A DNA stretch of 64,000 nucleotides from Rhizobium sp. BG4. Lineage in GTDB: Bacteria > Pseudomonadota > Alphaproteobacteria > Rhizobiales > Rhizobiaceae. The notes beneath the pieces were generated by a model, which was given only the letters and a program-made list of their open reading frames with translations, made no database searches and was not told the origin of the DNA. How positions within the stretch are numbered: the first letter of the stretch is position 1; each line of letters begins with the position of its first letter. This document shows positions 8,276 through 16,425 of the stretch, one piece after another. Position numbers and translations under genes: made by a program. The stretch is from the NCBI RefSeq assembly GCF_016864575.1, contig NZ_CP044125.1, positions 496,001-560,000 of the forward strand. Reading direction: 5' to 3'.

Positions 8276-9043
8276 TTGAGCGGGAAAAGACTTAAGGCCG
8301 CACTGGTAACCGGTGCCGCCAAAAGAATAGGCCGGGCGATTGCCAAGGATTTGGCGGATAACGGCTTTTCGGTCGCAGTTCATGCGAATGGTTCGCTCGC
8401 CGAAGCCGATCGCTTTGTGGCCGAATTGCGACAGAGCGGTGCGCGGGCGATTGTGGTCCAGGGCGATCTTACAAAAATAAATGAGACGGCAAGCCTGATC
8501 GAAAAGGCTTCTGCGGAGCTCGGACCGCTCGATCTTCTGGTCAACAACGCCTCGATTTTCGCCGAAGATTCGCTGCGCAAATTCGACGCCGCAATCTGGG
8601 ACGAGCATTTCGCCGTGCATCTCCGCGCGCCGTCGATTCTCGCCGCCAAGTTCGCCGAGCAGCTGCCGGATGGCGCCGACGGGCTGATCGTCAACATCAT
8701 CGACCAGCGCGTCTGGGCGCTGCGGCCGAGCTTCTATTCTTATACGCTGTCGAAATCGGCGCTGTGGACGGCGACGCAGACGATGGCACAGGCGCTGGCG
8801 CCGCGCATCCGCGTCAACGCGATCGGGCCCGGCCCCTCGATGCCGAGCGAGCGGCAACTGCAAGAAGACTTCCAAGCGCAGGTCGCAGCCCTTATCTTGA
8901 AGAGGGGTCCTGAACTGGAGGAATTCGGACGAACGATTCGTTTTCTGTTCGAAACGCCCTCGGTCACAGGCCAGATGATTGCACTCGACGGCGGCCAGCA
9001 TCTCGCGTGGCAGACGCCGGATGTGCTGGAGATCAAGGAATGA
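8276..9043 (+). CDS. Short-chain dehydrogenase of the pteridine reductase / FolM type
   Basis: A 255-residue Rossmann-fold protein. The nucleotide motif is TGAAKRIG (residues 12-19) with Arg in place of the usual Gly, and the Ser of the normal SDR triad is replaced by Asp: D143, Y156, K160. Both features mark the PTR1/FolM group, NADPH enzymes that reduce dihydropterins such as dihydromonapterin or dihydrobiopterin. NNAS at 90-93 is the usual structural motif. Translation appears to start at TTG 8276; no in-frame ATG or GTG precedes it closely. Its stop overlaps the uvrC ATG (ATGA), suggesting coupling. Confidence 0.85.
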   Translation: MSGKRLKAALVTGAAKRIGRAIAKDLADNGFSVAVHANGSLAEADRFVAELRQSGARAIVVQGDLTKINETASLIEKASAELGPLDLLVNNASIFAEDSLRKFDAAIWDEHFAVHLRAPSILAAKFAEQLPDGADGLIVNIIDQRVWALRPSFYSYTLSKSALWTATQTMAQALAPRIRVNAIGPGPSMPSERQLQEDFQAQVAALILKRGPELEEFGRTIRFLFETPSVTGQMIALDGGQHLAWQTPDVLEIKE

Positions 9044-11081
9044 ATGCCAAGAAGCTGCCGGATGGCGGTGTTCTTTATGATGAGATCGACGAGACGGATG
9101 ACGATATCGAGGTGGAGGGCGAACCTTCCGCCGCGCCGATCTCTGCCGGGATCGACTGGAACGAGGGCGGGATCAACGAGACCGGCCTAACCGGCCAGGA
9201 GCTGATCGGCGAATTCGTCAAGCGACTGCCGAACAGCCCGGGCGTCTATCGCATGTTCAATGCCGATGGCGATGTGCTCTATGTCGGCAAGGCGCGCAGC
9301 CTGAAGAAGCGTGTCAGCAACTATGCGATGGGGCGCGTCCACTCGAACCGCATCGCCCAGATGGTCCGCCAGACGGCCCATATGGAGTTCGTGACGACCC
9401 GCACCGAAATCGAGGCGCTGCTTCTCGAAGCGAATCTGATCAAGCGCTTGCGGCCGCGCTTTAATGTGCTGCTGCGCGACGACAAGTCGTTTCCCTATAT
9501 CCTGATTACCGGGGATCACCGGGCACCGGCGATCTTCAAGCATCGCGGCGCGCGTGCCCGCAAGGGCGAGTATTTCGGCCCCTTCGCCTCGGCCGGCGCC
9601 GTCGGGCGGACGATCAATTCGCTGCAGCGCGCCTTCCTCATCCGCACCTGTACCGACAGCGTCTTCGAGACGCGCACCCGCCCCTGTCTGCTCTATCAGA
9701 TCAAGCGCTGTTCGGGTCCGTGCACCCACGAAGTCAGCGATGCCGGTTATGGCGAACTGGTGCAGGAGGCGAAGGACTTCCTTTCGGGCAAGAGCCAGAA
9801 GGTGAAGGCGCATATGGCTGAGGCCATGAATGCCGCCGCCGAGGATCTCGATTTCGAGCGCGCCGCCGTCTATCGTGATCGCCTCGCCTCGCTGTCGCAC
9901 GTCACCAGCCATCAGGGCATCAATCCTGCCGGTGTCGACGAAGCAGACGTTTTCGCCATCCACCACGAAGGCGGGGTTTCCTGCATCCAGGTGTTCTTCT
10001 TCCGCACCGGGCAGAACTGGGGTAACCGCGCCTATTTCCCGAAGGCCGACCCGCAGCTGACGAGCGCCGAGGTGTTGAGCGCGTTCCTGGCGCAGTTCTA
10101 TGACGACAAGCCGGTGCCGAAGCAGATCATGCTGTCGGAAACCGTCGACGAGATGGAACTGCTGTCGGCTGCCCTCGGCGAGAAGGCCGGGCACAAGGTC
10201 TCGATCCTCGTGCCGCAGCGCGGCGAGAAACGCGATCTGGTGGATCACGTCGTCGGCAATGCCCGCGAGGCGCATGGGCGCAAGCTCGCGGAAACCGCAT
10301 CGCAGTCGCGGCTGCTCGACGGCTTCAAGACGACATTCAATCTTCCCTACGTGCCGCAGCGCGTCGAGATCTACGACAACTCGCATATCATGGGTACCAA
10401 TGCGGTCGGCGGCATGGTGGTCGCGGGGCCGGAGGGTTTTGTGAAGAACCAGTACCGGAAGTTCAACATCAAATCGGCCGACATCACCCCGGTGACGACT
10501 TCGGGATGATGAAGGAAGTGATGACCCGGCGCTTCCAGCGCCTCATCAAGGAAGAGGGCATTCCAGATCGCTCGCAGCCCGTTGCTACCGGCATCGACGC
10601 CGCCGACATGCCCTTCCCGGCATGGCCGGACGTTATCCTCATCGACGGTGGTCAGGGGCAGATGACGGCCGTCCGGGCAATCCTCGAAGAACTCGGCATC
10701 ACCGACAGCGTCATCGCCATCGGCGTCGCCAAGGGTGTCGACCGCGAAGCAGGACGCGAACGCTTCTTTCCGCCGGGCAAGGAGAGCTTCTCGCTGCCGC
10801 CGCGCGATCCGGTGCTCTACTTCATCCAGCGCATGCGCGACGAGGCGCACCGCTTTGCGATCGGCTCGCACCGGGCGCGGCGCAAGAAGGAGATGGTCAA
10901 GAACCCGCTGGACGAGATCGGCGGCATCGGACCGTCGCGCAAACGCGCGCTGCTGCAGCATTTCGGCACCGCCAAGGCCGTCTCGCGCGCAGCGCTTTCC
11001 GACCTGATGGCAGTCGAGGGTATTTCGGAGGCGGTGGCCAAGGTGGTCTACAATCATTTTCACGACGACGCCGCGAAATAG
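9040..11081 (+). pseudogene. uvrC: UvrABC excision nuclease subunit C, interrupted by a one-base deletion
   Basis: UvrC makes both incisions in nucleotide excision repair. The first part (9040-10509) carries the GIY-YIG nuclease domain ([27 protein letters not shown]), a UVR motif ([14 protein letters not shown]) and the start of the RNase H-like half; it then runs off-frame to a TGA at 10507. The second part resumes in the -1 frame ([12 protein letters not shown] ... to 11081) with the helix-hairpin-helix tail. Adding one G in the run at about 10487-10492 restores the family sequence [12 protein letters not shown] and a 680-residue protein of normal length. No slippery heptamer is present, so a sequence error or recent mutation is likely. 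Confidence 0.92.
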
Positions 11082-11191
11082 GCTGTTACGGTCGCAAATT
11101 CCACGCAAAGGACAGCGAAAACCAGAAAGAATGTTGACGGTCGAGGGCCAAAGCCGTCATCTACGGGCACATCATTTCAGAGAACAGATTC

Positions 11192-11779
11192 ATGGCATCG
11201 CGCGCATACAATATCCCGAACCTGCTGACCTACGGACGCATTCTTGCGGTGCCGCTGATCGTCATCTGCTTCTTCGTCGAGGGACGGCTGCAGAGCTCGG
11301 ATCTCGCCCGCTGGGTCGCATTCTGGATCTTCGTCATCGCCTCGGTCACCGACTTCCTCGATGGCTATCTGGCCCGCATCTGGAACCAGACGTCGAATAT
11401 CGGCCGCATGCTCGATCCGATCGCCGACAAGCTGCTGGTCGCCTCGATCCTGCTGCTCGTTGCTGCCGACGGCACGATTGCCGGCTGGTCGATCTGGGCG
11501 GCGATCATCATTCTCTGCCGTGAAATACTGGTCTCCGGCCTGCGCGAATATCTGGCGGCGCTGAAGGTCAGCGTTCCCGTGACGCGGATCGCCAAGTGGA
11601 AGACGACGGTACAGCTGGTCGCCATCGCCTTCCTGCTGGCAGGCCCCGCCGGTGACGCCGTGCTGCCCTACACGACGCAGATCGGCATCGGCCTTCTGTG
11701 GATCGCCGCGCTGCTGACGATCTATACCGGCTACGACTATTTCCGCGCCGGCCTCAAGCACATCGTGGACGAAGAGTGA
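11192..11779 (+). CDS. pgsA: CDP-diacylglycerol-glycerol-3-phosphate 3-phosphatidyltransferase
   Basis: A 195-residue inner-membrane protein that makes phosphatidylglycerol phosphate from CDP-diacylglycerol and glycerol 3-phosphate. The CDP-alcohol phosphotransferase motif is complete: D57-G58, A61-R62, G71, D75 and D79 (DFLDGYLAR ... GRMLDPIADK). Several transmembrane helices follow. The start MASRAYNIPNLLTYGRIL matches the family opening. A TTGAC at 11134-11138 could be a -35 element. The stop shares one base with the moaD start, so the lipid gene and moaD are co-transcribed, as in other rhizobia. Confidence 0.95.
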   Translation: MASRAYNIPNLLTYGRILAVPLIVICFFVEGRLQSSDLARWVAFWIFVIASVTDFLDGYLARIWNQTSNIGRMLDPIADKLLVASILLLVAADGTIAGWSIWAAIIILCREILVSGLREYLAALKVSVPVTRIAKWKTTVQLVAIAFLLAGPAGDAVLPYTTQIGIGLLWIAALLTIYTGYDYFRAGLKHIVDEE

Positions 11780-12033
11780 TGACACGCCTCGTCTACTTCG
11801 CCTGGGTGCGCGAGCGGATCGGCAAGAGCGAGGAAGAGATTTCGCTGCCCGCCTCCGTCGTCACCGTCTCCGATCTTCTGAGTCATCTGAAGGGCTTGGG
11901 CGAAGAGTATGAGACCGCGCTTCAATATGAGAACGTCATCCGCGTGGCGCTCGATCAGGAGCATGTGGAGCACGACGAACCGATCGGGAATGCCCGCGAG
12001 ATCGGGATTTTTCCGCCGATGACGGGTGGGTGA
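11779..12033 (+). CDS. moaD: Molybdopterin synthase small subunit (sulfur carrier)
   Basis: An 84-residue ubiquitin-fold protein ending in PPMTGG. The terminal Gly-Gly is adenylated and thiocarboxylated, and gives its sulfur to precursor Z (cPMP) in the MoaD-MoaE complex. The start at ATG 11779 overlaps the pgsA stop (TGATG). moaE follows after a palindromic repeat element. The molybdopterin oxidoreductase at 3463-5586 would be one consumer of the cofactor. Confidence 0.94.
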   Translation: MTRLVYFAWVRERIGKSEEEISLPASVVTVSDLLSHLKGLGEEYETALQYENVIRVALDQEHVEHDEPIGNAREIGIFPPMTGG

Positions 12034-12043
12034 GACGGTGAGC

Positions 12044-12239
12044 GCCGTGCCAGTCCGCCCCCCTCTGCCCTGCCGGGCATCTCCCCCACAGGTGGGGAGA
12101 TTGGCTGGACGCACCGGCTTCCCCAAACAATTGACGTTGCAGAACCACCCAACGCAGGAATGGCGCGAGGAGCACGCCACTCGTAATCTCCCCACCCGTG
12201 GGGGAGATGGCCGGCAGGCCAGAGGGGGGCTGGCACGGC
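12044..12239. repeat. Rhizobial intergenic palindromic element (RIME-like) between moaD and moaE
   Basis: Long imperfect inverted repeat: arms 12044-12102 and 12185-12239 are complementary over most of their length (GCCGTGCCAG at one end against TGGCACGGC at the other), and each arm contains its own hairpin (CTCCCCCAC AGG TGGGGAG; CTCCCCACCCGTGGGGGAG). No reading frame with gene-like features crosses it. Such elements are scattered between genes in Rhizobium chromosomes and may be transcribed within operons, where they fold as RNA. Confidence 0.8.
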
Positions 12240-12270
12240 ACACCCTCTCCGCCTCCGCGAGGGTGTGCCC

Positions 12271-12726
12271 ATGACCCCCACCATCCGCGTCCAGCGCGAC
12301 GATTTCGACCTACAGGCCGAAACCACCCTCCTCACCAAGGGCAAACCCGGCATCGGCGCCATCGTCACCTTCACCGGCCTCTGCCGCGACGAAGGCGGGA
12401 CGCTTTCGGCGCTGGAGCTTGAGCACTACCCGGGCATGGCGGAAGCCGAGATGCTCAGGATCGCCAATCTCGCCATCGAGCGCTTCGAGCTCAAGGGCCT
12501 CACCGCCATCCACCGCTACGGCAAGATCGCGGCAGGCGAGAATATCGTGCTGGTCATCGCCGCCGCCCCGCATCGGCAGGCAGCCTTCGACGGCGCCAAT
12601 TTCGTGATGGATTACCTGAAGACCTCGGCGCCATTCTGGAAGAAGGAACATGCCAGAGACGGCAAGAGCGGCGACTGGATCGCCGCCAAGGACAGCGACG
12701 ACAGCGCCCGCGACAAGTGGAAATGA
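12271..12726 (+). CDS. moaE: Molybdopterin synthase large (catalytic) subunit
   Basis: A 151-residue protein. It shows the family stretches GAIVTFTGLCRDE near the N-terminus, LELEHYPGMAE, AIHRYGKIAAGENIVLV and the C-terminal active-site region KTSAPFWKKEH, whose lysines bind the terminal glycine of MoaD and the pterin precursor. It makes molybdopterin from cPMP. An upstream in-frame GTG at 12265 is possible but ATG 12271 gives the usual start. The gene follows moaD with only a palindromic element between them. Confidence 0.94.
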   Translation: MTPTIRVQRDDFDLQAETTLLTKGKPGIGAIVTFTGLCRDEGGTLSALELEHYPGMAEAEMLRIANLAIERFELKGLTAIHRYGKIAAGENIVLVIAAAPHRQAAFDGANFVMDYLKTSAPFWKKEHARDGKSGDWIAAKDSDDSARDKWK

Positions 12727-12736
12727 GCAGAACCTT

Positions 12737-13633
12737 TTAAGGTATTGCCCGCTCCCGCCGGCTCATCACCAGCAGGAAGACCAGCAGCGAGAAGACCGCG
12801 AAGTCGCGCCAGAGGAACGAGCCATAGGCCGTCCAGAGCGTTTCCGCGAAGCCGACACCTGCCGCCCCGCCCGCTGATTTCAACGGATCGGAATAGCCGC
12901 CGGCGGCCGAGATCATCAGCACTTTCAGGCCGAAGAGCAGGCCGGCGCCAAAATCCATCGTGCCGTAATAGAAGGTCGTGAGGATGCCGCAGCAGGTGGC
13001 GAAGAAGATGGCTGCCACATAGGCGATCAGGAAGACGCGGCCGGAGCTCGTGCCGCAAAGTTCGGCGGCGAGCGGATCATCGGTGACGGCGCGCCAGATG
13101 CGGCCGAGGCGGGTGTAGCGCAGGATCAGTGCTCCCGCTGCAATCAGCGCGATCATCATGCCGGTATTGACGAGCTGCATCAGCGTCAGCGTCACCTTGA
13201 AGGAGGCGTCGCTCCAGAGCACGACCGTGCTGTTCAGCAAGGGCGGCAGCCAGAGCTCGCGGGTCTGCGAGGCGAGCCTTACCGTTTCCATCAGCAGGAT
13301 GGTGACGCCGAGTGCGGCGACAATAACCGTATTGGCGGAGCGGCGCACCAGCGGCCGCATGATGCTGCGGCCGATCCAGAAGCCTGTGAGCAGCGAATAG
13401 ACGAAGGACAGGCCGATGCCGATCGCCAATGCAGCGGGCAGCACCAGCCACAGCTTGTTATAGGCGAAATCGGTGAACAGCAGCAGGATCTGGCCGGCGA
13501 AAGCGAACATCGCGCCATAGGTGATATCGGCCCGCTTGGTGACGCCGAAGGCCAGCGAATAGCCGAAGGCCAGCGCCGCATAGAGCGCGGCGAGCGGCAC
13601 GGCATTGGCCAGTTGCTGCAGCAGATATCCCAT
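12737..13633 (-). CDS. Orphan LivH-type branched-chain amino acid ABC transporter permease
   Basis: A 298-residue polytopic inner-membrane protein with about eight hydrophobic helices. The opening YLLQQLANAVPLAALYAALA, the glycine/alanine-rich first helix and the cytoplasmic loop RYTRLGRIWRAVTDDPLAAEL with ELCG match LivH/BraD permeases. A working transporter would also need LivM, LivF, LivG and a binding protein, none of which is nearby. Either it joins components coded elsewhere or it is a remnant with a new role. It is divergent from a CGNR regulator with a palindrome between them. The C-terminus is intact. Confidence 0.85.
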   Translation of the reverse strand: MGYLLQQLANAVPLAALYAALAFGYSLAFGVTKRADITYGAMFAFAGQILLLFTDFAYNKLWLVLPAALAIGIGLSFVYSLLTGFWIGRSIMRPLVRRSANTVIVAALGVTILLMETVRLASQTRELWLPPLLNSTVVLWSDASFKVTLTLMQLVNTGMMIALIAAGALILRYTRLGRIWRAVTDDPLAAELCGTSSGRVFLIAYVAAIFFATCCGILTTFYYGTMDFGAGLLFGLKVLMISAAGGYSDPLKSAGGAAGVGFAETLWTAYGSFLWRDFAVFSLLVFLLVMSRRERAIP

Positions 13634-13659
13634 TCACATGCTCCGTATCGCCTAAAATA

Positions 13660-13689
13660 ATAACTGGCAAAATAGGTTTTACCAGTTAT
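13660..13689. promoter_or_regulatory. Near-perfect palindromic operator between permease and CGNR regulator
   Basis: ATAACTGG (13660-13667) faces CCAGTTAT (13682-13689), and the pairing continues inward through AAAA/TTTT after one mismatch, leaving a 4-nt centre: 12 of 13 arm positions pair. It sits in the 65-bp gap between two divergent starts, 10 nt before the CGNR ATG, as expected for an autoregulated divergent operator. Binding by the CGNR protein is inferred. Confidence 0.65.
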
Positions 13690-13698
13690 ATTTTCAGC

Positions 13699-14244
13699 AT
13701 GAGCTTTACCTGGACCCCGCATCGCTTTTCCGGCGGCGCTTTGGCGCTCGATGTCGCCAACAGCGTCATTCTGCGCCATGATGCCGAGCGCAGCATCGAC
13801 CGTTTTGCCTCGACCGCGCAACTCGACGCCTTTCCGGCTGCAGCGACGGAATTCTGTGCCGAGCGGGCGCTGTTCGGCGATGTCCTGCCGGTCCATCAAG
13901 AGAACCGGCCGGCCTTTCTCGGCCTTCGCGAGGCTGTTGACCGCTATTTCCGCCAGCGGGTGCTTGGCGAAGCCGATGATGCGACGCTGGCCGATCTTCT
14001 GGAGCGGATCGCATCGGCGCTGCGCGGGGCGCGGCCGGATGGCCTCGATGCGGCGACGGCGCATTCGGCGCTACGGCTGATCGCCATGCCGGATCCTGAC
14101 AGAATGAAGATATGCCGGAACTGCGGCTGGCTGTTCATCGACCGCAGCAAGAACAGGAGCCGCGCCTGGTGCGACATGGCCGTCTGCGGCAACCGGGCAA
14201 AGGCCAGCCGCCATTACCGGCGCAAGAAGGAGGAGATGCCATGA
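13699..14244 (+). CDS. CGNR zinc-finger protein with ABATE domain, putative stress-responsive regulator
   Basis: A 181-residue protein. Residues 1-130 fit the ABATE domain (N-terminal FSGGALALDVANS), and the C-terminus is a treble-clef zinc finger with C139, C142, C158 and C163, the last opening the family motif CGNR (163-166) followed by the basic stretch AKASRHYRRKK. Proteins of this type are predicted DNA- or RNA-binding regulators and few are characterised. It is divergent from an orphan LivH-like permease and overlaps the following lipoprotein gene (ATGA at 14241). Confidence 0.85.
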   Translation: MSFTWTPHRFSGGALALDVANSVILRHDAERSIDRFASTAQLDAFPAAATEFCAERALFGDVLPVHQENRPAFLGLREAVDRYFRQRVLGEADDATLADLLERIASALRGARPDGLDAATAHSALRLIAMPDPDRMKICRNCGWLFIDRSKNRSRAWCDMAVCGNRAKASRHYRRKKEEMP

Positions 14245-14750
14245 AGATCAAGGCGATTGCCGCGCTCGGCCTCTCGGCCCTGCTGATCGCAGGCTGCCAG
14301 CGCGAAATGGAAAAGATGGTCGAAGTGACCGGCCACATGTTCGTCTTCAACTACCGCGTGGCGACGGCCACCTATCTGGTGACGCTGCGAAAGACCTCGC
14401 CGATCCCCGATGGCGCCGTGGCGATCGCCGAGTTCGAAAACCCGGCGGGCGGCGATCCCATCACCCTGCAGGAGAAGATCTTCCCCGCCTGGGACAAGAT
14501 CACCCTGCAGAGCCCGGCGATCCACTGCGTGCGCAAGGACAAGCCGTACAGCGCCAAGATCAAGCTGGTCTCCGCCGACGGCAAGACGCTGCAGGAACTG
14601 CAAACGCAATTCGTCTCCGATGTCGACCAGGCGGCGATGCTGCCGAGCAAGCCGCTGGTGGTCGGGCCATTCTACAATAAGAATCCCGAGGTGTTTAAGG
14701 CTGACGGGACGGTGGATTATTCGAATACGGACAAGTGTCCGGCGGTTTGA
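14241..14750 (+). CDS. Putative lipoprotein of unknown function
   Basis: A 169-residue protein with a short hydrophobic signal and a lipobox LIAGC ending at C19, so it is expected to be lipidated and exported. The body has no motif I recognise; three further cysteines are scattered (one near residue 93, one at the third residue from the end). The start ATG 14241 follows a good GAAGGAGGAG ribosome binding site and overlaps the CGNR gene stop, so the two genes are translated from one message. Function unknown. Confidence 0.8.
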   Translation: MKIKAIAALGLSALLIAGCQREMEKMVEVTGHMFVFNYRVATATYLVTLRKTSPIPDGAVAIAEFENPAGGDPITLQEKIFPAWDKITLQSPAIHCVRKDKPYSAKIKLVSADGKTLQELQTQFVSDVDQAAMLPSKPLVVGPFYNKNPEVFKADGTVDYSNTDKCPAV

Positions 14751-14766
14751 GGGGTCCGCGCCCGGA

Positions 14767-14885
14767 GCCCCCTCATCCGCCTGCCGGCACCTTCTCCCCA
14801 AGGGGAGAAGGGAACACGCCGCAACCTCTCCATCCCTTCTCCCCAGCGGGGAGAAGGTGGCCCGATAGGGCCGGATGAGGGGGCC
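14767..14885. repeat. Rhizobial intergenic palindromic element
   Basis: Inverted arms 14767-14812 and 14833-14885. The outer parts pair (GCCCCCTCATCCG against CGGATGAGGGGGC) and each arm holds a CTTCTCCCC/GGGGAGAAG hairpin. It fills the gap between the lipoprotein gene and the ndk terminator. The same CTTCTCCCC...GGGGAGAAGG core recurs at 57941-57961, so it is a dispersed family. Confidence 0.8.
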
Positions 14886-14914
14886 GCACACGCCAATGCC
14901 CAACAGCACCCAAA

Positions 14915-14942
14915 CAAAAAGCCGGAGCAAAAGCCCCGGCTT
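14915..14942 (-). terminator. Intrinsic terminator of ndk
   Basis: On the minus strand, AAGCCGGGGC, a TTTT loop and GCTCCGGCTT form a stem with one mismatch, followed by TTTG-rich sequence. It lies 45 nt past the ndk stop. Confidence 0.85.
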
Positions 14943-14987
14943 CAAGAGTCATTTCAATCACTTCAGCCCTCAGGCTGACATTCCGAT

Positions 14988-15410
14988 TCAGCCGACGATT
15001 TCGGTGTCGGAGAACCAGTACTTGATTTCCTGGGCAGCGGTTTCAGGAGCGTCAGAGCCATGAACCGAGTTTTCGCCGATCGAGAGAGCGTGAACCTTGC
15101 GGATCGTGCCTTCGTCAGCGTTTGCCGGGTTGGTTGCGCCCATGATTTCGCGGTTCTTCAGGATGGCGCCTTCGCCTTCCAGAACCTGAACGATGGTCGG
15201 GCCCGAGGTCATGCCTTCAACGAGTTCGCCGAAGAAGGGACGTTCCTTGTGAACGGCGTAGAAGCCTTCAGCTTCGCGCTTGCTCATCCAGACGCGCTTG
15301 GATGCGACGACGCGCAGGCCGGCGTCTTCGAGCATCTTGGTGATAGCGCCCGTGAGGTTGCGCTTCGTTGCATCAGGCTTGATCATCGAAAAGGTGCGTT
15401 CAATCGCCAT
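14988..15410 (-). CDS. ndk: Nucleoside diphosphate kinase
   Basis: A 140-residue cytoplasmic enzyme that balances nucleoside triphosphate pools by a phospho-histidine intermediate. [21 protein letters not shown] is the classic N-terminus; the catalytic histidine is H117 in [11 protein letters not shown], and K11 (IKPDA) contacts phosphate. Length is standard for bacterial Ndk. It is a single gene with its own terminator downstream; the GST gene upstream on the same strand is 83 bp away. Confidence 0.97.
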   Translation of the reverse strand: MAIERTFSMIKPDATKRNLTGAITKMLEDAGLRVVASKRVWMSKREAEGFYAVHKERPFFGELVEGMTSGPTIVQVLEGEGAILKNREIMGATNPANADEGTIRKVHALSIGENSVHGSDAPETAAQEIKYWFSDTEIVG

Positions 15411-15493
15411 TGGGTCAAATCCTCTGGTTTAGCGGGAAAAGTGGGCGGTCTTTACCCGCCCGCCGCCCCGAAAACAAGGGGGATGAGGCAATT

Positions 15494-16183
15494 TCACGCC
15501 GCTGTCACAGTGCGCCCCCGGCTTTCGTGAAGATCGAGGCAGCGATCGAGCCATGCGATAACCGGATCATCCGGCGCCAGCATCGAGAGCCCCGCGGTGA
15601 CCCGGAGCCATTGCAGCGCGCTAAAGACGATATAGTCGGCAAAGAGCGGGCTCTCGCCGCCGATGAAGGGCTGGAACTTCAGCATGTGGCGCATCGGCTC
15701 CAGCTTGGCGGCGAAGGCTGCCTCTTCGGCGGCGCGGTTCGCCACCACATCCTCCAGCTTCCGGCCGAGCCGCTGCTCGCGGCTTTCACGGAAATAGGCC
15801 TTGTCGCCCTCGTCGAGCGCGCCATGGATATCCATCAGCGCTATGCGCATGATCGCGGTATGGATCACCATCTGCGAATAGCCCTCGACTATGCGCGACA
15901 GCGCCTTGCCGCCCTCGCCGCCAAACAGCGAGGGGCGATCGGGATAGGCTTCCTCCAGATAGAGGGCGATCGCGAAACTGTCGGTGACGAGGTGGCCGTT
16001 ATCGTCGAGCACCGGCAGGGTCGGCGAGAAGCCGCCGCCGATTTTTGCGATACCGGCATAGGTCGTCGGGATCTCCTCAAAGGCCAGGCCCTTATGCGCC
16101 AGCGCCATCACCGCCTTCCAGCAATGCGGAGAAAAGAAGTGCTGCGGATTGGCGCCGCAGAGCGAATAGAGCGCAAGCGTCAT
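15494..16183 (-). CDS. Glutathione S-transferase family protein
   Basis: A 229-residue protein. The N-terminal thioredoxin-like half (LALYSLCGANPQHFFSPHCWKA, then SPTLPVLDDNGHLVTDSFAIALYLE) has the cis-Pro and the DSxAI glutathione-binding motif; the C-terminal helical half contains IGGESPLFADYIVFSALQWLR, the N-capping box region of GSTs. It resembles the beta-etherase-like (LigF-type) GST group more than the classical beta class, but the substrate cannot be deduced. It lies upstream of ndk on the same strand. Confidence 0.85.
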   Translation of the reverse strand: MTLALYSLCGANPQHFFSPHCWKAVMALAHKGLAFEEIPTTYAGIAKIGGGFSPTLPVLDDNGHLVTDSFAIALYLEEAYPDRPSLFGGEGGKALSRIVEGYSQMVIHTAIMRIALMDIHGALDEGDKAYFRESREQRLGRKLEDVVANRAAEEAAFAAKLEPMRHMLKFQPFIGGESPLFADYIVFSALQWLRVTAGLSMLAPDDPVIAWLDRCLDLHESRGRTVTAA

Positions 16184-16425
16184 GGCGATCCTTTCATGAA
16201 TGACAGGCGCATTTCACGGCAAAGCGGCGCGGCAATCAAATGACGAAATCTGATGGGCGCCATCGTCTTTGGTGAGCGCCGCTTCAAGGTTGCATTAACC
16301 GCATTTGCGCCTTTCCGACCGTGCCCAGCCGGAGATACTGAAAATTCAAGCTATTTTAAAATCTGCGGCGCATAGCGGGAAGATAAGCCGCGGCTAAAGC
16401 AGTGCCGAAGGTGCGAGGAACGGTG

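Noticed and set aside
10480-10515. Programmed frameshift in uvrC
   Set aside because: No slippery heptamer or stimulatory pseudoknot is visible and UvrC is not known to need recoding; the missing G is simpler.
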